From positions 311,255 to 375,254 of the forward strand of contig NZ_BMIQ01000003.1 of assembly GCF_014642635.1 (NCBI RefSeq): 64,000 nucleotides of DNA, given 5' to 3'. This document shows positions 18,255 through 26,761 of the stretch, one piece after another. The position numbers were made by a program, and so were the translations under genes. Positions within the stretch are counted from its first letter, which is position 1; each line of letters opens with the position of its first letter. The notes below the pieces were generated by a model, which saw only the letters and a list, made by a program, of their open reading frames with translations, had not been told where the DNA came from and did no database searches. Source of the DNA: Aureimonas endophytica. Lineage in GTDB: Bacteria > Pseudomonadota > Alphaproteobacteria > Rhizobiales > Rhizobiaceae.

Positions 18255-19655
18255 ATGTCGGACAATCTCGCCTTCTCTTCCTTCACTGGCCTCGCCGACG
18301 CCCTGTCCTCCGGCGCCGTTTCGCCGGTGCGGCTCGTCGAGACGATGCTCGACCGCATCGGCCGCCATGACGGTCGGCTCCATGCCTATGCCCATGTGGC
18401 CGCTGAGGGCGCGCTCGCCGCCGCGAGGCGCGCGGAAGCCGAGATCCGATCGGGCGGGTGGCGCGGGCCGCTCCACGGCGTTCCGCTCGCGGTGAAGGAC
18501 GTCTTCTATACCGAGGACATGCCGACCCGCTTCGGCAGTCCGGTCCACGCCGATTTCGAGGCCCCTCACGAATCCACGGCGACGGCGCGGCTGCGGGCCG
18601 CCGGCGCGATCCTGCTCGGCAAGCTGACGCTGACCGAGGGCGTCTATGCCGATCATCATCCGAGTGTCGTTCCGCCGGTCAATCCGTTCGGCGCGGCGCA
18701 CTGGACGGGAACCTCCTCCAGCGGCTCGGGCGTCGCCGTCACCGCCGGTCTCGCCTATGGCACGCTCGGCACCGACACCGGCGGCTCGATCCGCCTCCCG
18801 TCCTCCTGCTGCGGTCTCGTCGGCATCAAGCCGACCTGGGGGCGAGTCAGCCGCCACGGCGTCTTTCCGCTGGCCGAATCCCTCGACCATGTCGGCCCGA
18901 TGGCGAGGAGCGTCGCAGACGCCGCGGCGCTCCTTTCCGCCATTGCGGGCGCGGATCCGGCCGATCCGACCAGCGCGCCGGTGCCGGTGCCGGACTATGC
19001 GGCAGCGGCACGCGAGGCGCGCGTCGCGGGTCTGACCATCGGCATCGACTGGCGCTATCTGCGCTCGCGCGCCGACGACGCGGTTCTCGCCTCGATCGAG
19101 GCGGTGCTGGACACGCTCGCGCGGCTCGGCGCGACGATCGTCGAGGTGTCATTCCCCGATCCCGACGCGATCCTGCGCGGCTGGGCGGTGCAATGCGCGG
19201 TCGAGGCGGCGCTGGCCCATCGCGCGACCTATCCGAGCCGGCGCGCCGAATACGGTCCGCGTCTCTCGGCGCTTCTCGATCGGGGCGCCGCCTTCTCGGC
19301 GGCCGATCTCGCCGAGGCGCTGCAGGACAGGCGCGAGTTCAACGGCCGTGTCGCCACCGTCTTCGCCGGCATCGACCTCCTTCTCGTGCCAGGCCTGCCG
19401 GTCGCCGGCCCGTCGCTCGCCCATATGGCCTCGCTCGGCGAAGACCCGGAGGCGATCCTCGCCATCGGTCCGTTCACCGCCCCCTTCGACGTCTGCGGCT
19501 ATCCGACGATCACGCTGCCCTGCGGCGCGAGCGGGGAGGGGATCCCGATCGGCTGCCAGCTCGTCGCCCGGCCATTTGCCGAGGATGTCCTGTGCGGGGC
19601 CGGCGCCGCCTATCAGCGCGTCACCGACTGGCACGAGCGCCGCCCCGCCCTTTGA
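18255..19655 (+). CDS. Amidase (amidase-signature family)
   Basis: 466 residues. The Ser-cisSer-Lys triad is visible: Lys in PLAVKDVFY near residue 80, cis-Ser in TGTSSSGSGVA near 155, and the nucleophile Ser in TDTGGSIRLPSS near 178. It hydrolyses an amide, releasing ammonia or an amine, in the cytoplasm. The start at 18255 has GGAAGG nine bases upstream. In-frame ATGs at 18186 and 18225 lack a comparable site. It is the first gene of the operon with cupin, LLM monooxygenase, SDR, racemase homologue and flavin reductase. Ring-nitrogen or side-chain amide removal in the pathway is inferred. Confidence 0.9.
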   Translation: MSDNLAFSSFTGLADALSSGAVSPVRLVETMLDRIGRHDGRLHAYAHVAAEGALAAARRAEAEIRSGGWRGPLHGVPLAVKDVFYTEDMPTRFGSPVHADFEAPHESTATARLRAAGAILLGKLTLTEGVYADHHPSVVPPVNPFGAAHWTGTSSSGSGVAVTAGLAYGTLGTDTGGSIRLPSSCCGLVGIKPTWGRVSRHGVFPLAESLDHVGPMARSVADAAALLSAIAGADPADPTSAPVPVPDYAAAAREARVAGLTIGIDWRYLRSRADDAVLASIEAVLDTLARLGATIVEVSFPDPDAILRGWAVQCAVEAALAHRATYPSRRAEYGPRLSALLDRGAAFSAADLAEALQDRREFNGRVATVFAGIDLLLVPGLPVAGPSLAHMASLGEDPEAILAIGPFTAPFDVCGYPTITLPCGASGEGIPIGCQLVARPFAEDVLCGAGAAYQRVTDWHERRPAL

Positions 19656-19687
19656 CGACAACGCCCCTCCGCCGGGAAGGAGAGATC

Positions 19688-20644
19688 ATGAGCCAAGCCG
19701 CCGATCCGATCCGTACAGCGCCGGCCGACATGGCCGACATGCCGGTGCAGCATCCTTCCGCGCCGACGAGCCCGGCCGAGGGCCGCGCCCGCTTCTTCAA
19801 TTCCGGCAATGCCTTCAATCTCAAGCTGCCGCCCGTGCCGGCGCGGATCTTCGCCGACGAGGCGGATCGCGCCCTGGCGCTGGAGGCGACGGGCTTTCTC
19901 GCCTGCGACCAGGCCGGCGCGATCGCCAGCGCCTTTCCCGCGACGACGCCCCTCATGCTGGCGCGCTATGCCGCGATCCGCCCCGGCGAGCGGCTGGACG
20001 CCGACTTCGCCGCCACAGGTGTGATCTGGTACGTGATGGCCGGTTCGGGCGAGGCGCGGCTCGCCGGCGAAAGCCTCGCCTTCGCGCAAGGCGACGTGAT
20101 GCTGGCGCCGGGCGGCCCCGCGGCGCTTTCCGCCGGGCCCGAGGGGGCGGTTCTCTGGCTGGTGACGAACGAGCCGCTTCTCGCCTTCGACGCCGCCCGG
20201 CCCGATCCGGCCCAGCTTCCGCCCCCCGTCCACTATCCCGCCGCCGAGATCGAGCGGCAGCTCGCCCGCGTGACCGAGGCCAGCCGGAACGAGACGACCT
20301 CCGGCATCGCGCTGATCTTCTCGACCGAGCGCCAGGAGGGCAGCCGCAACATCCTGCCGAGCCTGACGCTGTCGCTCAACACCGTTCCCACCGGCGAGCA
20401 GCAGCGCGCCCATCGGCACAATTCGGCGGCGATCACGCTGATCCTGCAAGGGGAGGCGGCCTATTCGCGCGTCGCGGGCCAGCGTTGCGACTGGTCGCGC
20501 TTCGCCACGCTCGTGACCCCGGCGGGCGATCCGCATTCGCATCACAATGACGGCTCGGCGCGGGCCGCCTTCCTGATCGTCCAGGATGGCGGGCTCCACT
20601 ATCACGCCCGCACCATGGGCTTCTCGTTTCTGGAGACCGCCTGA
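19688..20644 (+). CDS. Bicupin protein (gentisate-dioxygenase-like fold)
   Basis: 318 residues with two cupin barrels, about 95-165 and 235-310. The second barrel keeps metal ligands in RAHRHNSAAITLILQGE and the PHSHHNDG segment. The first barrel (YVMAGSGEARLAGE) lacks obvious histidines. The second domain could be a metal-dependent dioxygenase, isomerase or hydrolase, while the first may be structural. AAGGAGAG precedes the ATG. Its stop overlaps the next start by one base (TGATG), so it is tightly coupled to the monooxygenase. The exact reaction is not known. Confidence 0.8.
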   Translation: MSQAADPIRTAPADMADMPVQHPSAPTSPAEGRARFFNSGNAFNLKLPPVPARIFADEADRALALEATGFLACDQAGAIASAFPATTPLMLARYAAIRPGERLDADFAATGVIWYVMAGSGEARLAGESLAFAQGDVMLAPGGPAALSAGPEGAVLWLVTNEPLLAFDAARPDPAQLPPPVHYPAAEIERQLARVTEASRNETTSGIALIFSTERQEGSRNILPSLTLSLNTVPTGEQQRAHRHNSAAITLILQGEAAYSRVAGQRCDWSRFATLVTPAGDPHSHHNDGSARAAFLIVQDGGLHYHARTMGFSFLETA

Positions 20645-21975
20645 TGAGCGCCCCGCGCCCTCGGCAGATGCATCTCGGCCTTTTCATCCTCGGCACCGGC
20701 AGCCATGTCGCCGGCTGGCGCCAGCCGGGCGCGGTGACGAGCTTCGAGGACATGGCCGCGATCCGTGAGATCGGCGCCACGGCCGAGCGCGGTCTGTTCG
20801 ACCTGATCTTCATGGGCGACAATCTCTATGCCGATCCGGCCGCCCATCCCTCCTACACCTCGCGGCTGGAACCGCTGACCATGCTTTCGGCGCTCGCCAT
20901 GTCGACGAGCCGGATCGGACTCGGCGCCACGGCCTCCACCACCTATGGCGACCCGTTCAGCGTGGCGCGCGCCTTTGCTTCGCTCGACCATATCAGCGCG
21001 GGCCGCGCCGCCTGGAACGCGGTGACGACGGCCAACGCCGTCTCCGCCGCCAATTTCGGGCGCGACCATCCCGACCATAGCCAGCGCTACGCCATCGCGG
21101 AGGAATTCGTCTCGGTCGTGCGCGGGCTCTGGGACTGCTGGGACGACGATGCCCTCGTCGCGGACGCGGCGAGCGGCCTCTATATCGATCCGGCCAAGGT
21201 CCGCTCCCTCGATCACGACGGCGCCTTCTTCCAGGTGAAGGGGCCGCTCAACATCTCGCGCGCGCCGCAGGGCCAGCCGGTCATCCTCCAGGCCGGCGGC
21301 TCGGCCCCCGGCCAGCGGCTCGCCGCGCGCACGGCCGATGTCGTCTTCTCCGTCGTGCAGGATCTCGGCGAGGCGCAGGCGCAATATGCCGCGTTCAAGG
21401 CGCAGCTCCCCGCCTTCGGCCGGCGTGCAGAGGACGTGACCATGCTGCCCGGCGTCATGCCCGTCGTCGGACGCACGGAACGCGAGGCCTTTGACAGGCT
21501 CGCCGCGCTGCAAGGCTTCCTGTCCGACAGCAACGCCCTCCAGCTTCTTTCCGATCGCTTCGGCACGGATATGAGCGTCTACGATCTCGATGGTCCCGTG
21601 CCCGACATCGCCCTGCCGGACAGCTATCATTCCTTCGCCGGCGTCATGCTCGCCAAGGCACGTCGCGAAGGCCTCAGCCTGCGCGACGTCTATAATCTCA
21701 TGGGCGCGGCGCGCGGCCATTGGGTGCTTTGCGGCTCGGCCGAGCAGGTGGCCGACACGCTCCAGCACTGGTTCGAGAGCGGCGCGGCGGACGGATTCAA
21801 CGTCATGCCCCCCTTCTTCCACGAGGGCTTTTCCGACTTCGTGGATCTCGTCGTGCCGATCCTGCAGGAACGCGGCCTGTTCCGCGCGGCCTACGAGGGC
21901 GCGACGCTGCGCGACCATCTCGGCCTCGACCGCCCGGCGCGCGGCGTCTGGCCGGCGCGTCTTGCCGCGTCCTGA
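20644..21975 (+). CDS. LLM-class flavin-dependent monooxygenase, NtaA/SnaA/DszA family
   Basis: 443 residues of the bacterial-luciferase-like TIM barrel, reduced-flavin-dependent. Blocks typical of the NtaA/DszA branch include FMGDNLYADPAAHPS near residue 55, TTYGDPFSVARAFASLDHIS near 100, and HPDHSQRYAIAEEFVSVVRGLWDCWDDD near 145. The family attacks C-N or C-S bonds (nitrilotriacetate, EDTA, dibenzothiophene sulfone). FMNH2 would come from the flavin reductase at 23533. It probably catalyses the first oxidative ring or side-chain cleavage of the pathway. Confidence 0.9.
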   Translation: MSAPRPRQMHLGLFILGTGSHVAGWRQPGAVTSFEDMAAIREIGATAERGLFDLIFMGDNLYADPAAHPSYTSRLEPLTMLSALAMSTSRIGLGATASTTYGDPFSVARAFASLDHISAGRAAWNAVTTANAVSAANFGRDHPDHSQRYAIAEEFVSVVRGLWDCWDDDALVADAASGLYIDPAKVRSLDHDGAFFQVKGPLNISRAPQGQPVILQAGGSAPGQRLAARTADVVFSVVQDLGEAQAQYAAFKAQLPAFGRRAEDVTMLPGVMPVVGRTEREAFDRLAALQGFLSDSNALQLLSDRFGTDMSVYDLDGPVPDIALPDSYHSFAGVMLAKARREGLSLRDVYNLMGAARGHWVLCGSAEQVADTLQHWFESGAADGFNVMPPFFHEGFSDFVDLVVPILQERGLFRAAYEGATLRDHLGLDRPARGVWPARLAAS

Positions 21976-21986
21976 TCTCCGATCCC

Positions 21987-22004
21987 GGCGCCCTCCGGGG
22001 CGCC
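21987..22004 (+). terminator. Terminator-like hairpin between LLM monooxygenase and SDR genes
   Basis: Stem GGCGCCC (21987-21993), loop TCCG, stem GGGCGCC (21998-22004), then a pyrimidine-rich run (CCGCTTTCTTTCCCTTTCTG) with T clusters up to the SDR ribosome site. It has the shape of a leaky intrinsic terminator or attenuator within the operon. It would lower expression of the last three genes relative to the first three. Confidence 0.45.
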
Positions 22005-22037
22005 CCGCTTTCTTTCCCTTTCTGACAGGAGACTTCC

Positions 22038-22823
22038 ATGGATCTTCGCCTCGGCGGCAAGACCGTGCTCATCACCGGCGCCTCGCAGGGCATCGGCGCG
22101 GGTCTGGCCCGCGCCTTCGCCGAGGAAGGCTGCCACTTGATCCTCACCGCGCGCAGCATCGACAAGCTGGAAGCGCTGCGGGCCGAGATCGCGGCGAGCC
22201 ATCCGGCCTCCGAGATCCGCCTCGTACCCTGCGACCTGACAGAGACCGGCGCGGCCGAGAGGCTCTGCGAGATGGCCGGCGACATCGACATTCTCGTCAA
22301 CAATGCCGGCGTCATCCCCTCCGGCTCGCTGTTCGACGTGGACGAGGCGAAATGGCGGGCCGGCTGGGAGTTGAAGGTCTACGGCTACATCAATCTCTGC
22401 CGCCTCTACTATCCGCGCATGAAGGCGGCGGGCGGCGGCGTCATCATCAACAATATCGGCAATGGCGGCGAAATCTCCGACCCGCGCTACATCGCCGGCG
22501 CCGTCGGCAATGCCAGCCTGATGGCTTTCACGCGGGCGCTCGGCGGCTCCAGCCTCGACGACGGGATCCGCGTCGTCGGCGTCAATCCCGGTCCCGTCGA
22601 CACCGACCGCATCTACAACATGCTCAAGAAACGCGCGGTCGATCTCTATGGCGACGAGGCCCGGTTCGGCGAACTCGCCAAGACCTATCCGCTCGGCCGG
22701 CCCGCGCATGTCCACGAGATCACCGATCTCATCGTGTTCCTCGCCTCGTTCCGCTCGGGCTATACGAGCGGCACGATCATGACCGTGGATGGCGGCATCG
22801 CCTCCCGCCGCTCCATCGTGTGA
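22038..22823 (+). CDS. Short-chain dehydrogenase-like protein with altered catalytic tetrad
   Basis: 261 residues of classical SDR length. The cofactor site TGASQGIGAGLARAF is intact at residues 15-29, and NNAGV occurs near 90. The active site differs: where SSx12YxxxK is expected, the segment reads IINNIGNGGEISDPRYIAGAVGNASL, so Ser is replaced (NNIGN) and the Lys four after Tyr is Ala. The C-terminal GYTSGTIMTVDGG is a normal SDR ending. It binds NAD(P) by homology, but its reaction may not be a standard dehydrogenation. AGGAGAC precedes the ATG. Confidence 0.85.
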   Translation: MDLRLGGKTVLITGASQGIGAGLARAFAEEGCHLILTARSIDKLEALRAEIAASHPASEIRLVPCDLTETGAAERLCEMAGDIDILVNNAGVIPSGSLFDVDEAKWRAGWELKVYGYINLCRLYYPRMKAAGGGVIINNIGNGGEISDPRYIAGAVGNASLMAFTRALGGSSLDDGIRVVGVNPGPVDTDRIYNMLKKRAVDLYGDEARFGELAKTYPLGRPAHVHEITDLIVFLASFRSGYTSGTIMTVDGGIASRRSIV

Positions 22824-22831
22824 GCCGGGCC

Positions 22832-23536
22832 ATGGCGAGGACGCGCCCCTTTCGTCTCGGCATGCTCGCACCCTCCTCCAACACGGTGCTGGAACCCGAG
22901 ACGCAGAAGCTTCTGCCCCCGGACGGGTCGGTGACGACCCATGTCTCCCGCCTTCGCGTGCGGGAGATCTCGGCCGACGCCGCCTCGCGGCGCCAGTTCG
23001 ACCTTTCGGGCATGGTCGAAGCGGCCGAACTTCTCGCCGATGCCGAGGTCGATCTCATCCTCTGGAACGGCACGGCCGCGAGCTGGCTCGGCTTCGACCG
23101 CGACCGGGCGGTGATCGAAGCGATCGAGGCGGCGACGGGGATCGCCACGACCACGGCCGTCGTCGCGATCAATGCCGAGCTTGCCCGGCTTGGCGCCCGC
23201 CGCATCGGTCTGGTGACGCCCTATGTCGGGGCGCTCGAAGCCAGTATCGTCGAGAACTATGCCGGGATCGGGATCGAGGTGGGCGCCGCCCGGCGGCTCG
23301 ACCTCACGGTGAACACCGACTATGCCGCCATCGCGCCGGAACGGCTGGCCGCGATGACGCGCGAGGTCGCGGCAGCCGGCGTTGAGGCTGTGCTGATCCT
23401 CTGCACCAATCTCGCCGGAGCCTCCATCGCGCCCACCCTGTCGCGCGAGCTCGGTCTGCCCGTGCTCGATTCCGTCCGCGTCGCGGTGGAACACAGTCTG
23501 GCCCGCCTTCCCGCCGGACCGAGGGCGCGGGCATGA
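22832..23536 (+). CDS. Asp/Glu racemase-superfamily protein, maleate isomerase/arylmalonate decarboxylase-like
   Basis: 234 residues. The N-terminal GMLAPSSNTVLEPE is the typical phosphate/carboxylate-binding segment of maleate isomerases. This superfamily normally uses two cysteines. The second is present (LILCTNLAG near residue 190), but the first-half position reads LWNGTAASWLG near 76, without Cys. One-cysteine members include arylmalonate decarboxylase. It may therefore be a decarboxylase or another enolate-forming enzyme rather than an isomerase. It is paralogous to nicE at 58273, which keeps both cysteines. It overlaps the flavin reductase start. Confidence 0.8.
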   Translation: MARTRPFRLGMLAPSSNTVLEPETQKLLPPDGSVTTHVSRLRVREISADAASRRQFDLSGMVEAAELLADAEVDLILWNGTAASWLGFDRDRAVIEAIEAATGIATTTAVVAINAELARLGARRIGLVTPYVGALEASIVENYAGIGIEVGAARRLDLTVNTDYAAIAPERLAAMTREVAAAGVEAVLILCTNLAGASIAPTLSRELGLPVLDSVRVAVEHSLARLPAGPRARA

Positions 23537-24057
23537 TGAGCACGGCCGTTTCGGCGGTCGCCGATCCGAGATCGCCCGTCGACCCGTCGCAGTTCCGCGA
23601 GGGCATGTCGCGCCTCGCCGCCGCCGTTAGCATCGTCACGACACGGACGGCGGAGGGATGCTTCGGTTTCACCGCGACGGCGATCTGCAGCGTCACCGAT
23701 ACGCCGCCGACCCTTCTCGTCTGCCTCAATCGCGCGGCGTCGGTGTTTCCGATGTTCGAGACGGCCGAGCGGCTCTGCGTCAACACCCTCTCCGCCGGTC
23801 AGGGCGAGCTGGCCGCGCTGTTCGGCGGCCGGACGCCGATGGCCGAGCGCTTCGCTGGGGGAGGCTGGACCACGCTCCTCACCGGCGCGCCGGTGCTCGA
23901 TGAGGCGGCCGTCAGCTTCGACGGTTGGATCGCCGACCGCCGATCCATCGGCACGCATGACGTGCTCTTCTGCGAGATCGCGGCGATGCGCTGGAGCGAC
24001 GCGCCCTCGGGCCTCGCCTATTTCCGCCGTGCCATGCGGCCGCTGACGGACGGCTGA
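23533..24057 (+). CDS. Flavin reductase (RutF/HpaC-like) partner of the LLM monooxygenase
   Basis: 174 residues of the flavin_reduct family. The core GMSRLAAAVSIVTTRTAEG and the FMN-binding GFTATAICSVTDTPPTLLVC lie at residues 24-70, with CVNTLSAGQGELAALFGG near 95. It reduces FMN with NAD(P)H and passes FMNH2 to the two-component monooxygenase at 20644. Two start codons (23533 and 23536) overlap the preceding stop. It is the last gene of the operon and ends 48 bases from the convergent kinase gene. Confidence 0.9.
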   Translation: MMSTAVSAVADPRSPVDPSQFREGMSRLAAAVSIVTTRTAEGCFGFTATAICSVTDTPPTLLVCLNRAASVFPMFETAERLCVNTLSAGQGELAALFGGRTPMAERFAGGGWTTLLTGAPVLDEAAVSFDGWIADRRSIGTHDVLFCEIAAMRWSDAPSGLAYFRRAMRPLTDG

Positions 24058-24105
24058 AGGCAGCGCACCGCCCCCGTCGGAGTGTCGATCGCGAGGAGTC
24101 CGCGT

Positions 24106-25461
24106 TCAGGGTGCCTTCGGCAAGCGGATCGCGACCGCCAGACCGCCCGGCTCGGCCTGTCCGAAGGTGATCGTCCCCTGGTTCAGCGTGACGATCTCCC
24201 GGGCGATCGCTAGACTGAGACCGGTGCCCGGCATCGTCTCGTCCAGCCGGCGGCCGCGCTCGCCGATCGACGCGAGGTCGTCCGGCGCGATGCCCGGCCC
24301 GTCGTCCTCGATCCGCAGCTCGACCGTCATGCCATCGACCCGCGCCTCGATCGAGATCCGCGAGCGGGCCCATTGCGCGGCGTTCTCCAGGATCACGCCG
24401 ACGAGCTCGACGAGGTCGTCGGCGTCCATGTCGACGTCGAGCGCCTCGGCGACATCGACCCGCCACTCGCACCGCTCACCCTGCTGCGTCCGTTGCAGCA
24501 CGGCGACCGCGCGGCACACGATCCGGCTGAGCGGCGCGGTGAAGGAATGCAGGCGCGTCCGCTGGCGCAGCCGGGCAAGGCGCATCTGGTAGTCGATGCG
24601 CTCGCTCATCTCGCGCGTCAGTTCGGCGATCTGCGCCGCGATCGCGTCTTCGCCCTTCTCGCCAAGTTCGTATTCCAGCGTTCCGAGGACGGCGAGCGGC
24701 GTCTTCAGGCCATGCGCCAGATCGGCGGCGCGCGCCCGCGCGAATTCCATCGACTTGCCTTGGGAGACGAGCAGTTCGTTGACTTCGCCGACCAGCGGCA
24801 GGACTTCGGACGGATAGGCGGCGCCGACCGAGACGGCCGCCCCCTTGCGGATCGCCTCCACGTCCTGGCGGAGCCGGCGGAGCGGCGCGAGCCCGAGCTG
24901 CACCTGTAGGAGGGCCGCCAGGGCGAGCACGAGGCCGAGAAGGAGGAGGGCGACCGCGAGCTCGAAGCCGAAGCGGCGGATCGCCCCGTCGAGGCTCGCG
25001 CGGTCCTGCGCCACGACGACCTCGTAGCGCCGCTCGCCGTTCGCGGCCGGGAAGCGGGCGAGGAGCGACAGGGACAGGAGCGACTGCCCGAGCGGACCGT
25101 CCACCGTCGCGAAACGCCGACCCTCGTCCTCCGGCCCCGTTGCGAGAACATGGTCCCAGAGCGAGCGGGATCGCGTCCTCGCGCCGCTGCCCAGATCCGT
25201 CACCTGCCAATAGATGCCGCTCGCCGGCGTCTCGTAGCGCGCATCCGGCAGGGCACCCGTCAGGACGGGGGCGCCGGCGGGCGCGTCGGGATCGATCAGC
25301 GCGACGAGGCGGGACATCGTCGCCGAAATGTCGGCCCGGACGTTGCGTTCGAGGCTGTCGGTGAAAAGATAGGCGATGGCGGCGCCCGCGAGGACCAGCG
25401 CCGCCGCGATCCAGACGGCGGCGCCGAGCACCAGCCGGAAGCGAAGCGAGCGGAACCTCAA
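24106..25461 (-). CDS. Sensor histidine kinase (PhoQ-like)
   Basis: 451 residues in the inner membrane. There are two membrane segments (about 10-30 and 165-185) enclosing a periplasmic domain of about 130 residues, then HAMP-like sequence. The phosphoacceptor region ARAADLAHGLKTPLAVL (His near 249) matches the PhoQ-type HGLKTPL motif. The N-box ILENAAQWA and the G-box GTGLSLAIAREI are present. The start is TTG 25461, which overlaps the response-regulator stop and has GGAGG nine bases upstream; the longer frame to 25875 is shadow. It phosphorylates the regulator at 25458 in response to an envelope signal. Confidence 0.9.
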   Translation of the reverse strand: MRFRSLRFRLVLGAAVWIAAALVLAGAAIAYLFTDSLERNVRADISATMSRLVALIDPDAPAGAPVLTGALPDARYETPASGIYWQVTDLGSGARTRSRSLWDHVLATGPEDEGRRFATVDGPLGQSLLSLSLLARFPAANGERRYEVVVAQDRASLDGAIRRFGFELAVALLLLGLVLALAALLQVQLGLAPLRRLRQDVEAIRKGAAVSVGAAYPSEVLPLVGEVNELLVSQGKSMEFARARAADLAHGLKTPLAVLGTLEYELGEKGEDAIAAQIAELTREMSERIDYQMRLARLRQRTRLHSFTAPLSRIVCRAVAVLQRTQQGERCEWRVDVAEALDVDMDADDLVELVGVILENAAQWARSRISIEARVDGMTVELRIEDDGPGIAPDDLASIGERGRRLDETMPGTGLSLAIAREIVTLNQGTITFGQAEPGGLAVAIRLPKAP

Positions 25462-26123
25462 GCCTCGCTGCCTCCAAGCATGTAGCCGAAGCCGCGACGC
25501 GTGACGATGATGTTGGCGCCCAGCCGCTTGCGCAATCGTCCGATCAGCACCTCGACGGCGTTCGAAGCCCGCTCGAAGTCCTGGGCATAGAGGTGCTCGG
25601 TGATCTCGATCTGCGACACGACGCGGCCGCGCTGATGCGCCATGAAGACCAGAAGCCGGTATTCCTGGGGCGTCAGCGCCACCGGCAAGCCGTCGCGCAT
25701 CACCTGCATGGTCCGGGTGTCCAAGAGGAGATCGCCGATCTCGATCTGCGAGGAGGCGAAGCCGGCGGCGCGGCGGACGATCGCGCGCATCCTCGCCACC
25801 ACTTCCTCCATGCGGAAGGGCTTCACCACATAATCGTCGGCGCCCGCCTCGATCCCCTCGACGCGCTCGTCCCATTGGCCGCGCGCGGTGAGGATGAGGA
25901 CGGGGGCGCGGCGGTTCGCGCGGCGCCAGCGCTTGAGGATCGTCAGCCCGTCCAGCACCGGCAGACCGAGATCGAGGATGATCGCGTCGAACGGCTCCGT
26001 GTCGCCGCGAAACCAGGCATCCTCGCCGTCCGTGGCATATTCCGGCACGAAGCCGGCCGCCGACAGGGCCAGCCCGAGCGCCGCCGCGATCCGCCGGTCG
26101 TCCTCGGCGATCAGGATCCGCAT
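25458..26123 (-). CDS. OmpR/PhoP-family response regulator
   Basis: 221 residues. The receiver domain has the acidic pocket EDD at 7-9, phosphorylated Asp in ILDLGLPVLDG near 51, and Lys in DYVVKPFRMEE near 102. The C-terminal winged helix (LTPQEYRLLVFMAHQRGRVVS to RRGFGYML) is of the OmpR type. It is one base from the PepSY gene stop and overlaps the kinase start, so the three are one operon. It probably controls the divergent promoters at 26638-26761. Confidence 0.93.
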   Translation of the reverse strand: MRILIAEDDRRIAAALGLALSAAGFVPEYATDGEDAWFRGDTEPFDAIILDLGLPVLDGLTILKRWRRANRRAPVLILTARGQWDERVEGIEAGADDYVVKPFRMEEVVARMRAIVRRAAGFASSQIEIGDLLLDTRTMQVMRDGLPVALTPQEYRLLVFMAHQRGRVVSQIEITEHLYAQDFERASNAVEVLIGRLRKRLGANIIVTRRGFGYMLGGSEA

Positions 26124-26124
26124 G

Positions 26125-26637
26125 TCAGCGCACTCCCATCAGCTGCCCGGTGCGGGCATCGAAGGAATAGCGGCGCACGTCGCCATTCGCCTCCAGCACC
26201 TTCAGCTCGTATTCGAGCATCTTGTCGACGAGTTCGAGCCTGGCATCGATGATCTCGCCTTCGGTCAGGTGGCGGGCGGCGGTAACGATCTGGTCGAGCG
26301 GCAGCGCCTCGTTCGCCTGGACGGCTTCGAGCGCGCCTTCGGGTCCCCGCACATAGCGTCCGATATCGGCGGAGGGCGAGGGGCTCGGCGAGGCCGCCGG
26401 CGCGCCGCTATCGGGCCCGGACGGCGCTTGCCCCCCAGCCGAGTCGCGGCCGGGTGCCGAGGCTCCCGTGCCCGGACCGCTGGAACCGCCGCCCTGGCCG
26501 CCGCCCGGATCTCCGCCGGGACCCCCACCGCTCGCTCCCCCGCCCCCGCCGGGCGACTGCGCCTGTGCGATCCCCGTCAGCGGCAGCAGTAGGACCGCGA
26601 CACAGAAAACGACCTTGAGGGGAACGAGGCTTCTCAC
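26125..26637 (-). CDS. Secreted PepSY-domain protein with Gly/Pro/Ser-rich linker
   Basis: 170 residues. A Sec signal peptide ends at AQAQSPGG. Residues 28-90 are low-complexity Gly, Pro, Ser and Ala. The C-terminal 75 residues form one PepSY domain (TEGEIIDARLELVDKMLEYEL to RYSFDARTGQLM). The start is GTG 26637, with AAGGAG five bases upstream. PepSY proteins linked to two-component systems often inhibit peptidases or modulate the kinase. Here it probably acts in the periplasm as an accessory of the kinase. Confidence 0.82.
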   Translation of the reverse strand: MRSLVPLKVVFCVAVLLLPLTGIAQAQSPGGGGGASGGGPGGDPGGGQGGGSSGPGTGASAPGRDSAGGQAPSGPDSGAPAASPSPSPSADIGRYVRGPEGALEAVQANEALPLDQIVTAARHLTEGEIIDARLELVDKMLEYELKVLEANGDVRRYSFDARTGQLMGVR

Positions 26638-26671
26638 GCGTTCTCCTTATGCGGACGAAGCTGATAAATCG

Positions 26672-26698
26672 CTGACATCGGCCTCACGGGCCTGTCAG
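26672..26698. promoter_or_regulatory. Inverted repeat in the divergent promoter of the PepSY operon and repeat-protein gene
   Basis: CTGACA (26672-26677) and TGTCAG (26693-26698) flank an inner GGCC/GGCC pair, giving a 10-bp interrupted palindrome with a two-base bulge. It lies between the GTG at 26637 and the ATG at 26762. It is a candidate site for the adjacent response regulator, which would then control both directions. Confidence 0.35.
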
Positions 26699-26761
26699 CC
26701 GCGATTGGATAGACCCCTCGTCATCGGGCCGAACACGCTCGATGAGAGAAAGGAACGATCC

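Noticed and set aside
20644-24057. Rut-type uracil degradation operon
   Set aside because: LLM monooxygenase and flavin reductase resemble RutA and RutF roles, but the LLM protein has NtaA/DszA-type motifs and there is no isochorismatase RutB, RutC, RutD or RutG nearby. Amidase, cupin and racemase homologues do not belong to that pathway.
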